Notes: generated by a model not told the origin, from the letters alone. A stretch of 64,000 bases of DNA from Bemisia tabaci (GCF_918797505.1 NC_092795.1:124001-188000); one strand, 5' to 3'; positions 1 through 12,520 are shown, counted from the stretch's first letter. Made by a program: numbers and translations.

Positions 1-349
1 ATCGCGGAAGGAGGTCCATGGATATTGTCTTTTTCCGCCACCCGATGGGATGACGTCCCAGTCAAATGCGTTTTTGAAAAAATGATCGATCCCCATCATC
101 GCTTCATCTCCACACATCTATTCATGTGCAAATGATGGCACGCTCCGGCAATAAGGTTCTGTGACGAAATTTTTGCCTCCAGATTCTCCAAAATGTATAC
201 ATCTTAGTGATCAATTGTCCAATCACTGAGAAAAATGGATCGCGGAGCGAGCCGAATGTCACTCGCGTTGCGAGTGACCGGGGGTCCAGGAGGCGGAGCC
301 CCTTGGCTGGCCGTGACGGACGCGCAAAGCGCGTCCAGAACGGCTAGTA
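1..349 (+). repeat. Hairpin-chain repeat, copy 1 (cut by window start)
   Basis: This is a direct copy of 28015-28370, nearly identical over its first 235 bases. The 3' part, from about 243 to 336, is much richer in G+C than its surroundings and is a chain of four short inverted repeats, each with a three-base loop. They are TCGC-gga-GCGA at about 244-254, TCACTCGC-gtt-GCGAGTGA at 259-277, GGC-gga-GCC at 292-300, and GGACGCGC-aaa-GCGCGTCC at 318-336. No reading frame is recognised. The repeat is probably a transposable or structural-RNA-like element. Its left end may lie outside the window. Confidence 0.75.
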
Positions 350-890
350 TACCATAAACAAGTAATTGTCAATCGTAATGCAACATGTTTGATTCAATTT
401 GGTTAACAATCGCTGTATTACTCAATTTTTCAATTGCCGCCACGACAGATACTGATAGACACATTGTACCACACATTAAAACACAATGCAAGGTCATTTT
501 ATTCATTCATTTTTTTCATTTTTCATTTTTTGCTTTCATTTTTTTTTTGGCCACGTCATGTCGGCATCCTCAAGAAAACTACTTAAACACCAAAAAATAA
601 ATCGTCTTTGAACAGTTTTAAATGGCTCAAAACAACCGAGAACTACATTGTAAAAATGACGCAGAATTCTGCAAAGAAGCAGAATTGATAAATTATAACT
701 CATTTCAATCAACAATCATATTTCCGACTTCAAACTCATAAAAAGTAAAAAACCAAGATGAGAGAGATGACCATAAGATTCGGCACGAAATCCATTGTAA
801 ATCATAGAAAACAGGGCTGGCTGTGCAATCTACATAAAACGAATTCAAAAGTGGGCCATACATATCAATACAAGGCACGAAAATAAATCA
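350..890. other. No gene seen
   Basis: AT-rich sequence with T-rich runs around 505-550. The short open frames here have no recognisable domain. I see no repeat shared with the rest of the window. Confidence 0.4.
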
Positions 891-2496
891 ATGGGCCTGT
901 TGCACCATTTTTTTATTGCTTTAATCGAAAGAAATAAGGCTCCTGATGTCACAGGAATTTTCCCTACAGGAAGTTTTTTGATTACCGGAAACCCCCCGAA
1001 AATCAACTTAAAAACGCCTCAAAATTTGGATTTTCAAAACCGTCACTTTTACGCGGTAACGTATCCGCCATACTTTTGGCGTGAAATGGTTCAACAGACC
1101 TGGTCTTTTCATCACTTACGATGTATTTTCCCATAAGGAATTGGCATCCGCTTTTCAAATACAAATATCGAGTCAATCTATGATTTTTTGAACAAAATGG
1201 AATTCAGAAACGGATCCCTCGTACGTTTAAATAGTTATAAATTTCATTCGATAGAGATTCGATAAGAACCGACGGGATAGACCCTGTTTTTAGGGAAGAC
1301 TGTAGTCAATGTGCGATTGTTTACATCTGCTTGGTGACAACAGACATGGACATTAGCTCAATATTTAGCCATTTTCATGAGTTTTTACTTTTTTGTCACT
1401 ATTTGAAGGTAAGTTTCTTTTGTAAATCAATTGTTTAGTGCCTTATGATCATGTTAAAAGCTGTAACGGTACACATTGTTACTCATTAATTCAGAACACA
1501 CTCCAGCAGTCCAACGCTCAAACCTGGTTGTAACAAGTCGGTTGTTATTTCTTAATATTGTACCCTTCAATGTTTCAATGAAGACACCAAAATGATAGTA
1601 TCAATCATTGATGATAAAAAAAGCTTACCTTTGACAGTACTGATGAGATGAGGAGACCGGTATATTTTAGATGGAGGCAAGGAAAGTAGACGTAGGATCC
1701 TCCTTCGGTTACCAGACATATCGATTGATTTTTCTGTACCTATAGTGTTATAGTGAAAACACACAGGAATTTATAGTAACATACGTTTATAAAACTTGGG
1801 AACGTTCTGAATGATATTGAGATGTTTGTTGAAGATTTAAGAATGATTTACACGCATTGAGAGAACATCCATGGTTTGAGCGTTAGACTGCCGGAGTGTG
1901 TTCTGAATGAATAAGTGACAATGTGTACCGTTACAGCTTTTAACATGATCCTAAGGCACTAAACAATTGATTTACAAAAGAAACTTACCTTCTAATAGTG
2001 ACAAAAAAGTAAAAACTCATGAAAATGGCTTAATATTGAGCTAATGTCCATGTCTGTTATCACCAAGCAGATGTGAACAATCGCACATTGACTACGGTCT
2101 TCCCTAAAAATAGGGTTTATCCCGTCGGTTCTTATTTATTTAATGAAGGTTTTAACCATTTAAACGTACGTAATCCGTTTCTGAATTCCATTTTGTTCAA
2201 AAAATCATAGATTGACTCGATATTTGTATTTGAAAAGCGTATGCTAATTCCTTATGGGAAAATACATTTATAAGTGATGAAAAGACCAGTCTGTCGAACC
2301 ATTTCACGCCAAAAGTATGGCGGATCCGTTAGCGCGTAAAAGTGACCGTTTCGAATGGGTCGGTTCCAAAAACTGCTTTTTTTGAGTTTGAGAGATCATT
2401 TCAAGTTTTTTTTAGTAGCACCATTGTTCTTTTAGTGAAATTTGCCATGGGAATCAGGGATCAATTTGCAAATCCCCACACCTTGCAACAGCCCCA
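891..2496. mobile_element. Foldback DNA element with arms of about 480 bp
   Basis: The left arm, about 1037-1524, and the right arm, about 1873-2353, are inverted copies that pair along their whole length with scattered mismatches and small indels. For example, both carry the TACTTTTGGCGTGAAATGG block in opposite orientation. The arms flank a loop of about 350 bp. Short outer termini ATGGGCCTGTTGCA at 891 and its inverted relative ending at 2496 suggest the element limits, with 140-150 bp of unpaired sequence between each terminus and its arm. No transposase frame is present, so it would be non-autonomous. I could not identify a target-site duplication, so the ends are tentative. Confidence 0.65.
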
Positions 2497-4872
2497 TTCG
2501 ATTCGTCCTAAGTGTACATTTTGACTTCCGCTCTAGAATCGTTAAGCTTAAATACATTGTTAGCTACATAATTTCCTTTACTACTTTCTTTTTCAAAAGA
2601 GGACTAAACAACATTGATTCTTGACAAAAAAATGATAAATAAGAAAGAAATATGAGAGTAAATTAGCAATACCTGTTACAGTTAGACTTAGAGTGTTATT
2701 TTTTCCTATCCTATGTTTTAAAAAATGGATTTTCACTTACTAATGGATTTCTCATTCCAAACAAAGTTCAAATCTAAGTCCTCCGATTTCAAATCAGGCT
2801 GACCCTTGATTTCAGACAGCTTTTACTTGGCTTGATCAGTCATCATTTCCCGTTTAAGGTACGAGGCTTCATTTCAAGATTGCAAAATCGTCACTTGTAA
2901 ACTGTATCTTAACTGAGAAACAATTTGACATTTTTTACGGAAAATTTCACTAATTTCCCTCCGAGTCACGAGCGAAAATTAGCAAAATTTTGGGCAAACA
3001 TCGCACTGTACTTGTCATGTACAGGGGACAAGGGTACAATGGTTATGTACTGTAATAAGTCCCCTGACCAAATTTTATTGGCTGTACCTCTTTAATAAAT
3101 CCTTGACCACCCCGTATTTGCTATGCGCACATCGGAATGTATAGAGCTATGAAAACCTAGAACGCGATTTCTTAAGACTTAAAAACTCGAGATCCACTAT
3201 TTCTACATATACGGCTTCGATTATTTTTGTGACTATCGGAAGGTTGATTTATTGAAGATGGATTGAATTGGCCAATTAAAATCACTCGGCTCTCCCCGAG
3301 GTCAAAAACGCGGATAACGGGGAAACATTGGCCGTTTCCCATTGCGATGGCGCCGAGCGCCTCTCTTACCTTCTTCCGACATCTTTAAACGCAATCCGCC
3401 CAACACGACGTTCGCGCTTTCTCATTACGTCAAATTCAATCCGGTGTTCATCGGAACCTCCCGCTCCTCCTCCCGCTCCCGCTCCCCCACGACGGCCCTT
3501 CAGAGCCGCGGACCCAGATTAGCTTATTTTGCCAGATCGCTTGACTCTCTACACGGCTCGAAGCAATAACGGATGAAATTTACCTCACGATATCGCACCC
3601 ATGCAAATTTCTTGAGGGAAAATTAAATCTCAACCGGCGTTGTTTTTACTCGGGGGAAAAAGAGGAAAAAAACATCGAGGGAGAAGGCCCAAGTTGGAGG
3701 CTGGATAATATAATATTATCAAGAAAGAGGGAGGGACGGGGGGGGGGTGTTGGTTCGCGAAATGTAAATTTAATTCGCTCGCGGGTGGATCGAACGGCTT
3801 GGAGTCATCAATCACTTCCTTTTCTCCGCTGCGTATCGCCAAAGCACCTTGTCATCAAAGCTGAGCTCCGATCACTGTTGGCGTCATATTAGCACCTCAA
3901 CGGATAAAATATTTGTCGCGTGGTGACGAGAATTCCCGCATTTCCCGATTGAAACAAATAATAATAAAGGCTGTATTAGACAACATTGCTTGTTCCTTAT
4001 CGGGACTGTAGTATCTGATCGTAAGGTTTCATTTTTAACCAAAAAAGGAAAGGGGCCAAGGGGCGGTTTTGGGCGGATTTTTCCCAGGCTCTTCAAAGAG
4101 ACTGCACCAGCTATATGGGGCATGTCCTTTACTTTTACCTGGGACAAAAATCAGTCATATTTTACTGTGCAATATAATCGTTTAGTCTTTAATATGAAAT
4201 CATGTAGGAGTAACGTGTAACGCATAACACCTCAAGCGTGAAGCGCTCCGCGAGTTTGGACCGCGAAACAGTCAGGAAGCGTGCCCTCTTGTTACTTTTT
4301 CATGTTTACGTGTGAGCGTCTTGAAATCATCTTGCAATAGGAGGGTGTAGGAATCCCTCTCTCATCGTCTGGTTTACATAGATACAAATAATAAGACTAT
4401 ATGTGTTTTATGATAAATTAGTTGATAGTTGATTATTTTGTTTTATCCCGGTATGCAGAGCGGCTCTTTCCGTTGGAGTTGAGAAGTTAAAGATTTTGAT
4501 TGAGGTCTATGAATAGTATTAAACTAGGGAGCTATGCCCTCTGACCGATACGCAGCCTAACCCCCAGAAGATGCTTCGCGTTCTCTTAGGCCCGCGTCGA
4601 CAAAAGAACGACCAAAAAAAATGAAATAATTTTCATACTCGACTCTCATTTGTCCGATCTCCCTCTGACCGGGAGCGATTGAACCAATAAGAATGTTATA
4701 AAAAAATCAGCATCTAATTCAAATTTCACGCAAAGACTGAAACGAAACGGAACAGAGCGGTTCATCGATTTTGGATGGTCTATGCCAAAGGAACATACCT
4801 TTTTTTCACCTACCTTACCTTACGAATAGACCAAGATTCAAAATTTCCAGCTTACCTCAATTTTCCGCTAAG
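2497..4872. other. No gene seen; one GC-richer patch
   Basis: Mostly AT-rich unique-looking sequence. The patch 3280-3530 is richer in G+C, with many CpG, and carries two overlapping short open frames of low-complexity Pro/Ala/Arg/Ser composition. Neither shows a domain or a splice context I trust. A G run lies near 3737-3747. Confidence 0.35.
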
Positions 4873-4913
4873 TTTGAAATTCCCGCCAATTTTTCGTTGG
4901 CGGGAATTTCAAA
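4873..4913. repeat. Perfect 17-bp hairpin
   Basis: TTTGAAATTCCCGCCAA at 4873-4889 is followed after a 7-base loop by its exact reverse complement at 4897-4913. It is isolated and may be the relic of a small palindromic element. There is no T-run context that would argue for a pol III terminator. Confidence 0.8.
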
Positions 4914-4946
4914 TTTTGCCCCCGTTTCTAAGCTTTCTGGTCTCCT

Positions 4947-5252
4947 CTTATATATTAAAAAAAAACTGAGTTCTATTTTCAAATTCTGATTACAGCGGGC
5001 TCATCTAGGGACTATCATCTGTCGATAACCACAAAAATCATGGAAATCGGCCCGGTAGAACGCTCAAACGAACTATATGTATGACAAAAAATAAATATTT
5101 ACATTGTTTAAATAGGATTATTCGCAACTTTACCACGTAATATAAAAAAACCTGGGTCATATTTTCAAAATCTGAATAACATTGCCTCATTCGCAGACAA
5201 TTGCCTGTCGATAGCCGCAAAAATCATGAAAATCGGTCCGGTAGAATGCTGG
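4947..5252. repeat. Direct duplication of about 110 bp
   Basis: Segments 4947-5066 and 5138-5252 are diverged direct copies. Shared blocks include TATTTTCAAA, CTGTCGATA, and CAAAAATCATG...AAATCGG followed by CCGGTAGAA. They are separated by about 70 bp of AT-rich DNA. No coding sense is apparent. Confidence 0.7.
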
Positions 5253-5696
5253 AACTGAGCGTTACTAGGTACGCAAATTTAGGAGGTTTCGGAGCTTATA
5301 GTAAGACTGCTGGAGACTGCTGGATGCAGTAGAAATGCCCTGGTAAATTTTAACCTATAGGGTGCTCTTAAAGGATTTGAGAATGGGCGATGACAACAAC
5401 TAAAGGTTGGCCTGTTCTCAATACTTCCAAAAAAAATACATTATCTATAGGTAGCTCAATATTTATCTGCGCAAGGTTCATGATCCAACGTCTTGAAGCG
5501 TCATGCAAATAGATCGATTTGAGAGCCCGTTCTTTTTACAAGTAAAATTGATCACTATCTTATATGTATAAAAACAATTAATCACAATACAAATATTTGT
5601 AATACGATTTACTTGATCCTATTTTTAAGATATGTTTCACGTCGAGGACGGAGACATTAAAAATGAACATAGATTGGAAACTATTTGACATAACAA
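5253..5696. other. No gene seen
   Basis: AT-rich sequence without recognisable repeats or coding signals. Confidence 0.35.
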
Positions 5697-5943
5697 CGGT
5701 GTAAGTCGGCAATCACATAACTCGGTTTGCGACGTCGCAGACTTCCTGCCATACTTTATTTTTTGAATGGAAAACTGCTCAACCGCAATTCTTCAAAACT
5801 GTCGTGATTTTTCTTCTCTGTGCGAAGAAAATTTTGCAAAAACTTCAAGGGATGATGTCAATTTGTTCTCCTTTTAAAAAATAACATAGAGGTGGAGATT
5901 TTCAGACACCGCAAACGAGATATATGATAGCGGACTTACGCCG
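5697..5943. mobile_element. MITE, CGGTGTAAGTCGG family, copy 1
   Basis: The left terminus CGGTGTAAGTCGGCAATC is matched by an inverted, partly decayed right terminus ending CGGACTTACGCCG. The element is about 247 bp long and homologous along its whole length to 26104-26350, including the interior TTTTGCAAAAACTTCAAGG block. It has no coding capacity. Confidence 0.8.
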
Positions 5944-7997
5944 TCGATAAACTTTCTTGCTTCAGGTACTATTAATTTTAAAATACTTGAAAAAATAAAA
6001 GTGAAAATACTTTGAAACGGCTGCAGTTACTGGGCTTTAATGGCTAACATCAATGAATGAGATGGCGCTCATAATTGTTGAGTGATCGGTAAGCAGTATG
6101 CTGCTGCTATTGGTTGGCACCCCGCCGTCAATGATCTTTCGAGAAGCACCGGTAACTTATGGCTTCAGCGTGGCATTCTAAAGCACCATAATATTTCTAT
6201 CGACAACAATGTTGTGTGTTCAATAATTCACTTTAAAAACCTCAATAAACTAGAGCCTCCTTACTATTCTTCTTTTTATTGGAGACAGATTGGAGCTGCA
6301 CTTGTACGCGGTTTGAGAAACGGTTCCGCAGCTGACCGAGGAAAAATAAAGTTGTAACCAAACCATCATAATTTACATTTAAGAAAGAGTGTATCGCTAT
6401 AAAAACGGAAGGTATAAAGGGAACTGCTATAAAATATGAGAAATATTACCGTTTTCGTTCGGAGCAGTTTCAGGTTGTGAGGTTGTGCTACAAGTTTGCC
6501 TAATTTAAATAGTCTTTGACGAGAAAAATTGCCCGGAGTAAAGATGTCTATTAGAACGTATTTTATTAGCTTTCAGTAGTTTTTATTGATTGAAATTCCT
6601 ACAACGCGATCAAAGGACCGGCTCCGCTTACTCGGGCAGAAGGAAAATTGCCGTTGGTCTGGTTTAATTGATAGCATTATACGATTCAGTAGGCGACGGC
6701 CGTGAAATAAGCCTGCCCTGATTTCAGTTTTGCGAGCTTTTTACGATTTTATTCCTCTAGTCTTCCCTCTCGCAATTTTATGGAATTAAATGAGGAGCGA
6801 ATAAATAGTGGCTGAGAAAAGTCCTCTTATTTGCCATATCATAAAACCAGACGAAGAACTTTATGGGCGCCTTTTCCTTGGGCCTTCCGAACGCGAAGGC
6901 TCACTGGAATGAATCTGCTTTTCAGAATTTGCATCCTTCCAACAGTCCCTCACATTTTATTTCCGCCATAAATTCTTCCTTCCGAGTTCGCCAACTCATT
7001 AAAAACTCATCCCCTGGTCGTTTACGGGTAAAAATAAACAAGCATTCATTGATGGCGACTGATTTTGATTCTTCCAAAATCTTCTGCACCGGACGACGGG
7101 TGTATGTCTTCGAGTATTTCATTGCAGAAAAAGTAAAATTGTTCATGCCTTTTGTTTGGATTCGACTAGGAATCTATTTAAAACACGTCTCTTTTTTTTA
7201 AAGAAAAACATTTATTGCCGTCCTATATGTCATTTGTTTCACAAATGTGAATTGAGGCAGCCTCCAGCTAATTGCATCAGGTAAAATCAACACAAAAAAG
7301 GGCGGTCACAAATCTGTGTGCGTCATTGAGATTGAGTTTTAACTCACTTTTTCCATTTTTTGAGCGGCAGAAACAAACAAATTTATAAAAACTATATTCG
7401 TCGTTTGGTGAAATAATGTTTTTGAAATTTTCTGAGGCGAAGTTTCAGGTCAGTTCATAGTAAAAATAATCTACGGGTGACACACAAATCCACAAATTTA
7501 AAAAAATTAAGGGTGAAGGAGAAACTAAAAATTTCATCAAGTCAACTGAGAGTCTGGAAAATTGCCACGGACTTTTTAAGTGTACGAAAAGAGAGGGACA
7601 GTCCGTTTCCTCCGCCCAGAAATATGAAAAAAAGTAAACGAAACATTTTGTAAAAACATGATAAAAACAAGAGCAATGATAAGAAACGAGAGCGGTATAC
7701 ATTACTCAAAAGATCATTGCGTCTGTTTTACAAACAGAATTCAAGAAAGGGGTATTTGGGTAAAATCTCAACGCATGATGACGAAGTGATCATAGCACCT
7801 GAATGCAACTATTCGACCTCGATGGATGTGCGTGTTGCATGCGGAGAGAAATGGAGGCGTTTTGGTGGTTACCACTCGGAGCGATACTTACGCCGCGCCA
7901 CCGCTTCAGAATGCGGAAAGGGCCCAATCCAATCATTACGGAATGACAAACGAAAAAATTAAGAGGGTTGTTGGATTCTCCGCTCCAGAATAGAATG
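5944..7997. other. No gene seen; fragment shared with about 57760
   Basis: Mainly AT-rich sequence with short unassignable frames. The stretch near 7795-7845 shares a diverged block (GGATGTGCGTGTTGCATGCG) with GGATGTACGTATGTATTGCATGCG near 57830, so it is probably repeat-derived. Nothing else is recognised. Confidence 0.35.
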
Positions 7998-8001
7998 TTA
8001 A

Positions 8002-9037
8002 CCCTAGTCTGCCAAACATGGGTCAAATTGACCCGGCAGGCTCTAAAAACATGCATAATTTTCTTAATTTTCGGCCCACGGACTTGTGCTTCAGATATAG
8101 GTCCACAAAAACCCTCATTTATGCAAAACTATCATGATTTTGTGAAAAAAAAAAAATTTCCGACCCGTGGTGAATTTTTATTCAAGACTACCCCTCAAAC
8201 GGTAATTGAGGGGTCTATTTGACCCATATGCAATTCTATAGGGAATTTTTGTTTTTCAGTGCATTTGATGTTGGCATCACTGTGTGTTTTGATTCGCACG
8301 TTATAGGTTATGTAACCATCAACAAATATTGCATCAGAAAAGTTATCTGTGATAAATATAGTCTGATTTTTGTGTAATGGTCAGCTTCTTGGATTCACCA
8401 AATTCTAGAGATAATTCCCCTATAGTTAATTTTGAAGACATGTGTTGGAACTGGAATTCCATTTTTCCTACTTGACTTGGATTTAGTTCTTTATTTTTCT
8501 CTTTTTATCTTTTTATCTTGTTACCACGTTCCTCTAAGGAAAGTAGTATTCTAAATTTTACCAAATTCAGAGGCAATTTCTAGTTGTATTTGAAGATTTT
8601 TGAACTATTGTGACAAAGTTTTTGTACTAATATTAGTAAATTTTTCTATTTTCATGATTATTTGTAGCCTTGAAGCCTTCAAAGTAATATATTATAACTG
8701 TTTCTTTCCAAAAATGTGTATGAGTGAGTATTCCAGTCGGTCCTACCCAAAATGCGAAGAAAATCCCCAAAAAACCTAAAAATTATCCTTGATTATCGGG
8801 CTGTACAAATAATGCTAGATCAAAAACAGTGCAAATTGCATAACCTGAACAGTGCAGGATGTTTTAGGAAAATAAAAAATTCAAAATGTAGGCCCTAACT
8901 ATCATTAGAATGTATAGTTACCAAAAAAAAGTGTAAAAAAAAGAAGTAAAATACAGCAAACACATGTATTTCAAATACGGGTCAAAATGACCCGTAATTG
9001 GCAGACTTGTAACAAAAATCCGTTTGGCAGACTAGGG
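8002..9037. mobile_element. piggyBac-type non-autonomous element
   Basis: TTAA at 7998-8001 and at 9038-9041 flank termini CCCTAGTCTGCCAAAC and its exact inverse GTTTGGCAGACTAGGG. Inside each end lies a second inverted repeat: GGGTCAAATTGACCCG sits immediately after the left terminus, and CGGGTCAAAATGACCCG lies about 27 bp in from the right terminus. TTAA target duplications, CCC...GGG ends and an asymmetric spacer between terminal and internal repeats are established hallmarks of piggyBac elements. At about 1,036 bp with no transposase-length frame, it must be mobilised in trans. Confidence 0.88.
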
Positions 9038-9041
9038 TTAA

Positions 9042-10296
9042 TGGTAGAAACCACACAATAAAAACCTAAGTCAAGAATTCACTTGGGGGTGGACTCGATA
9101 AGCTATATAAAAAATTATCCGAACGAACAGCGAGTCGAATAAATAAGGAAGATAAAGCGTGCAGTACCATTCTATAAAATGTGGAGAACAAAGATGAGAG
9201 AATATTTTTCTTGTAACTTTTTGTGGCTTTTGGTAGAACAAAATAATATCATCTCACACGAGTTAGGTCATCATAAATATCGTGGCTCAGGTTAATTGAA
9301 CCTGAGGCCCAAACGAAAAAACTGAATCTTTTCGCAACATGCGGTCACACGTTTATGATGAAGAAATGGTTCCGCGAGATGCGGAAAACAAAGAGAGTAA
9401 TGAAGGGGTCGCTGGGGTTGTATTGAGAAGACCAGAGGGGGAAAGGCCGAGCTTCGCACAAACCACAAAACTGTGTTTTCTACATGTGCTTATCCTGCGC
9501 TCCCATTCTCGCTCTCAGAGAATGTTTGCTTCTCTCAGATTACCCACGTCACCTCTCTGTACCTTTATTTGTCTCTTGCCTCCTTACTATGCAATATTTA
9601 TCTATTTTTTTAATTTTTATCACTGTATACTAGAATTGCAGTCAATCATTAAAAAATTAAGGTCTCACGAAAACAGCAGACAATCAGCACACTGTCACAG
9701 ACTTGTCAAAATATATCCTGCGAATTTCCACGGGGAGATACTAGAGCATCTTCGCATTTGCGGATGCGACATAGACAACTCTGAAACACGAAAAATAGCA
9801 TCCAGGTGTTTGCCACCATTCGAGGAGCACTTTATTCCTTAAATGTATAACGCAATTAATGATCCATTTTTGGCGATGTAGACAATACAGTGCGGAAATA
9901 TTCTGCGGTGGCATAATTAATCGTTTGGGGTGCAGAAAAATTGAATTGCAATTATCGCCAACAACAACCGATCCAAAAATATGTATTTTCATTTGAGCAT
10001 CAGGTGGATGAATTGAACGGAATCAGCCTAGTAGTGTTTCAAATTGGCTTATTTCCTCAAATGTTTCATTTATTAATTTTTTGTTTTGTTTAGAATACTG
10101 ATAGCAACATAACGCCGTAAAAATATATCTGAATGATACCTTGATCACAATAAAAATACCCACATTTCAAGTTTGAATGATGCTTTGATGCTTTGATGAA
10201 AAATACAGCATGAGAAGATATCCAGTAAAGTCAGCGACGCTGCTTCTGCATGCATGCCGTTTCGTTCATAATTCGAATTTATGCTTATAAAAGGCC
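9042..10296. other. No recognised gene; one long chance-like frame
   Basis: A 167-codon open frame at 9339-9842 (+) is the second longest in the window. Its translation begins hydrophilic, has a Leu/Phe/Tyr-rich middle and matches no family I know. There is no codon-position bias visible by eye and no convincing splice context. I do not call it a gene. Confidence 0.3.
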
Positions 10297-10490
10297 CAGC
10301 TAGCAGCAGAAATCCTATGAATATCCTACCAATACCCTACGACTTTGATTATCCTCCCAAGATCCTATGAATATTCTAACATTTTCATGTTATCCTCAGA
10401 ATATCGTGCGAATATTCGGCACTTTAGATTATTCCCAGGATAATCATAGGATAATCTCCTCCCACGTGCAGAGGATCTCTTTTAAACATA
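10297..10490 (+). repeat. ATATTC/ATCCTA-rich array, left partner
   Basis: It starts at CCAGCTAGCAG and contains many imperfect copies of a motif like ATCCTATGAATATCCTACC on both strands. The inverted counterpart at 14655-14853 ends CTGCTAGCTGC. The pair either marks the two ends of a composite element of about 4.6 kb or represents two related elements that landed in opposite orientation. Confidence 0.6.
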
Positions 10491-11046
10491 TCATGTGTTG
10501 TAAATCGTTACCTTTTTGTATGTAGGTAAATCCACTCTGATCAGGGTCGGACTGACGCACCTCTGAGGGCGCAGATCCTTAGCCGGCGAAGGGGGCGCAA
10601 TGTGATATTTTGCTCAGGAATATGCGGGAACACCCCCCCCCCTCTATTTCTCTTTCTCTCTTGGAAAGGCCGAAAGTTTTTAAAAATTAGATTCTTCTAA
10701 ATAGAATTTTGACGATATTTTCAGGTTCAAAATTGATTAATCTTACAAAAAAAAATTCTGAAATTGAACATAATAATAAAAGCATCGGAAGAATTGTGAG
10801 ATGAAAAATGCAAAATTGATCAATCAAAGAAAAGCTATTCGAGGCATCCAAGCACCATTATCTCTGGAAGAAACAAGCCAGAGCTCAAGAGATCCAAAAT
10901 CATGCCTTTGAAAACTGGAAGGTGGAAAATGAGGGTGACAAGAAAACAAGAAATACTTCAGACCCTGTATATTGTATAAATAACTGATACAATACATTTT
11001 AAATTTAAATTTTCAAATGTTTAAACAAAGTGGGAATAACGAATAT

Positions 11047-11843
11047 CAGGGCCAGATTAAGGGGGTGGCCGCATGGGCCGCGGCCCATGGCGGCAAATTT
11101 TGCAATTTTTTTATATGTAGGTATTAAAAAAAAATGGGATTCAGAAGGAAAAATTATCAATGAGAAAAGGGGACAAAATCTCCCTTTCCTAAGAGTATGG
11201 TAATTTCCAATTTTGTTGTTTTTCGGTGATTCAAGAGACAGCATCTTTAATTAGTCGAATTAATTAAGAGAGGGACTAAACACGCAATTTGGCCTGGTGC
11301 TCAGCGCAGAGAGGAATGATGACGAGGACTTGTGATGAAAAGGAGAAGCTCTCGGCGCGGCGGTCGGCATGTAACACATATTAGCGCCTACAAGCTTGCA
11401 TGAATACTTCACGCATTGCGTCAGACACAGTGCGGTCAGCAGCGGTCGGCGTGGGACGCACAGCGCCTACAACACTGTAGGAATACTTCCCGCATTGCGC
11501 CAAACAGTGCGGTTGGCGCGGAGCGGTGGGGGAAGTTAAAATTATTAAACCACATTTATGTTAGTTCTTTCTTAATTTTTTGGTTCAATGCTTATAAATG
11601 GAAGGCCTTGTCCATAAAGATTTAGGTTTACGGGACTTTTTCGCGCAAAGTTCCGTGAACTTCCGCTAGTATTGCTGACAGGGCTTTCGCAAAAAATGTG
11701 TCTAACACGAGTAAACGTGTTTTATGCACCCCGCTACCTCCGGCACGTTCACTTGGTGGTTTTATTGATGTTTCAAAACGAATGAGAAGGGGGCGGTAAA
11801 ATACAGACGGCCCATGGGCGGCAAGTAGGTAAATCCGGCCCTG
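11047..11843 (+). mobile_element. hAT non-autonomous element, CAGGGCC family, copy 1 (nested)
   Basis: The termini are CAGGGCCAGATTAAG and CCGGCCCTG, with GGCGGCAA-type subterminal blocks inverted between the ends. Flanking octamers ACGAATAT (11039-11046) and ATGAATAT (11844-11851) differ at one base, giving an 8-bp target duplication typical of hAT. The interior carries a short satellite at about 11390-11525. A second copy, in the opposite orientation, lies at 43811-44702. It is nested inside the 10542-12162 element, so it is the younger insertion. Confidence 0.85.
11390..11525 (+). repeat. Satellite-like repeats inside the hAT element
   Basis: About two copies of a 60-70 bp unit that runs GCCTACAA...GAATACTTC.CGCATTGCG..A.ACAGTGCGGT. 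The same unit occurs about three times inside the 43811-44702 hAT copy and again, outside any hAT ends I can find, at 57473-57669. Confidence 0.75.
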
Positions 11844-11989
11844 ATGAATATATATACTACATAGCTAAAGAAAAGAAAAATGAGACAAGGGGACAGAATA
11901 CAGAATACACTTTCCTCTATAACTCCTATTAAAGCTTCTCTCGTTTACTCATAATTTGTAGGCATTCTCTTCTTTACTGATTTTCCTTT

Positions 11990-12092
11990 CTCCTTAATTT
12001 TTATTTATTATTCTTTTCTTTTTTTCTTCTTCTTTTTTCCTTTTTTCCTTTTTTTCTTTTCTTTCTTTTCTCCTTTTCTTCATTTTCTTTAC
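11990..12092 (+). repeat. Polypyrimidine tract
   Basis: A run of about 100 bp that is almost entirely T and C, interrupted by only a few A residues. It lies within the outer hAT element near its right end. It is low-complexity DNA that could adopt a triplex-type structure. No splice or gene context was recognised. Confidence 0.7.
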
Positions 12093-12520
12093 TATCATTC
12101 TAGCAGCCGGAAGAGGGCGCATCTGCAAATGGCAGATTGGCCTTATGGTCAGTCCGACCCTGACCCTGACCCTGAGAATCTTTCTCTGGGGCTCGCTGTC
12201 CCTTTCCCCTCTTCTCCATCAATCAAGCCCTCTTTGTTTACATTATGTTATCAGTCAATCACTTAATAACTTGGTCAGGTTGACTTGGACGCGAGTGGCG
12301 AAAGTTCCGCGTATTTGATCGGTTGAATGGTGATAATTTGGCAAGTTTTTTGATTTTCATGTTGATCAAATCTAGTATTAATGTGTGAGCAAAGAGGCTT
12401 GCGAATTATGGTGTGAAATACGGGATTTTCGAATTTTTGAAATTCGCTCTGAATGCGGCCACTTTGCGGGCACACAAAATGGCTCGCTTCGTGGCCTCTC
12501 TGACGAAAGAGCGAAACTGG

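Larger units (their letters stand above)
10542..12162. mobile_element. hAT-like non-autonomous element (outer)
   Basis: The left end CAGGGTCGGACTGAC and right end GTCAGTCCGACCCTG are exact inverses. The next bases also pair loosely, with GAGGGCGCA near the left and TGCGCCCTC-type sequence near the right. The flanking octamers ACTCTGAT (10534-10541) and ACCCTGAC (12163-12170) agree at 6 of 8 positions, the differences being T/C transitions, as expected for an old 8-bp hAT duplication. The element is about 1.62 kb including a second hAT element at 11047-11843. There is no transposase frame. Confidence 0.7.

Noticed and set aside
9339..9842. 167-codon plus-strand open frame
   Set aside because: Length is only modestly beyond chance for 64 kb. 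It has no domain and no convincing splice sites, and part of the translation looks like random AT-rich hydrophobic sequence.
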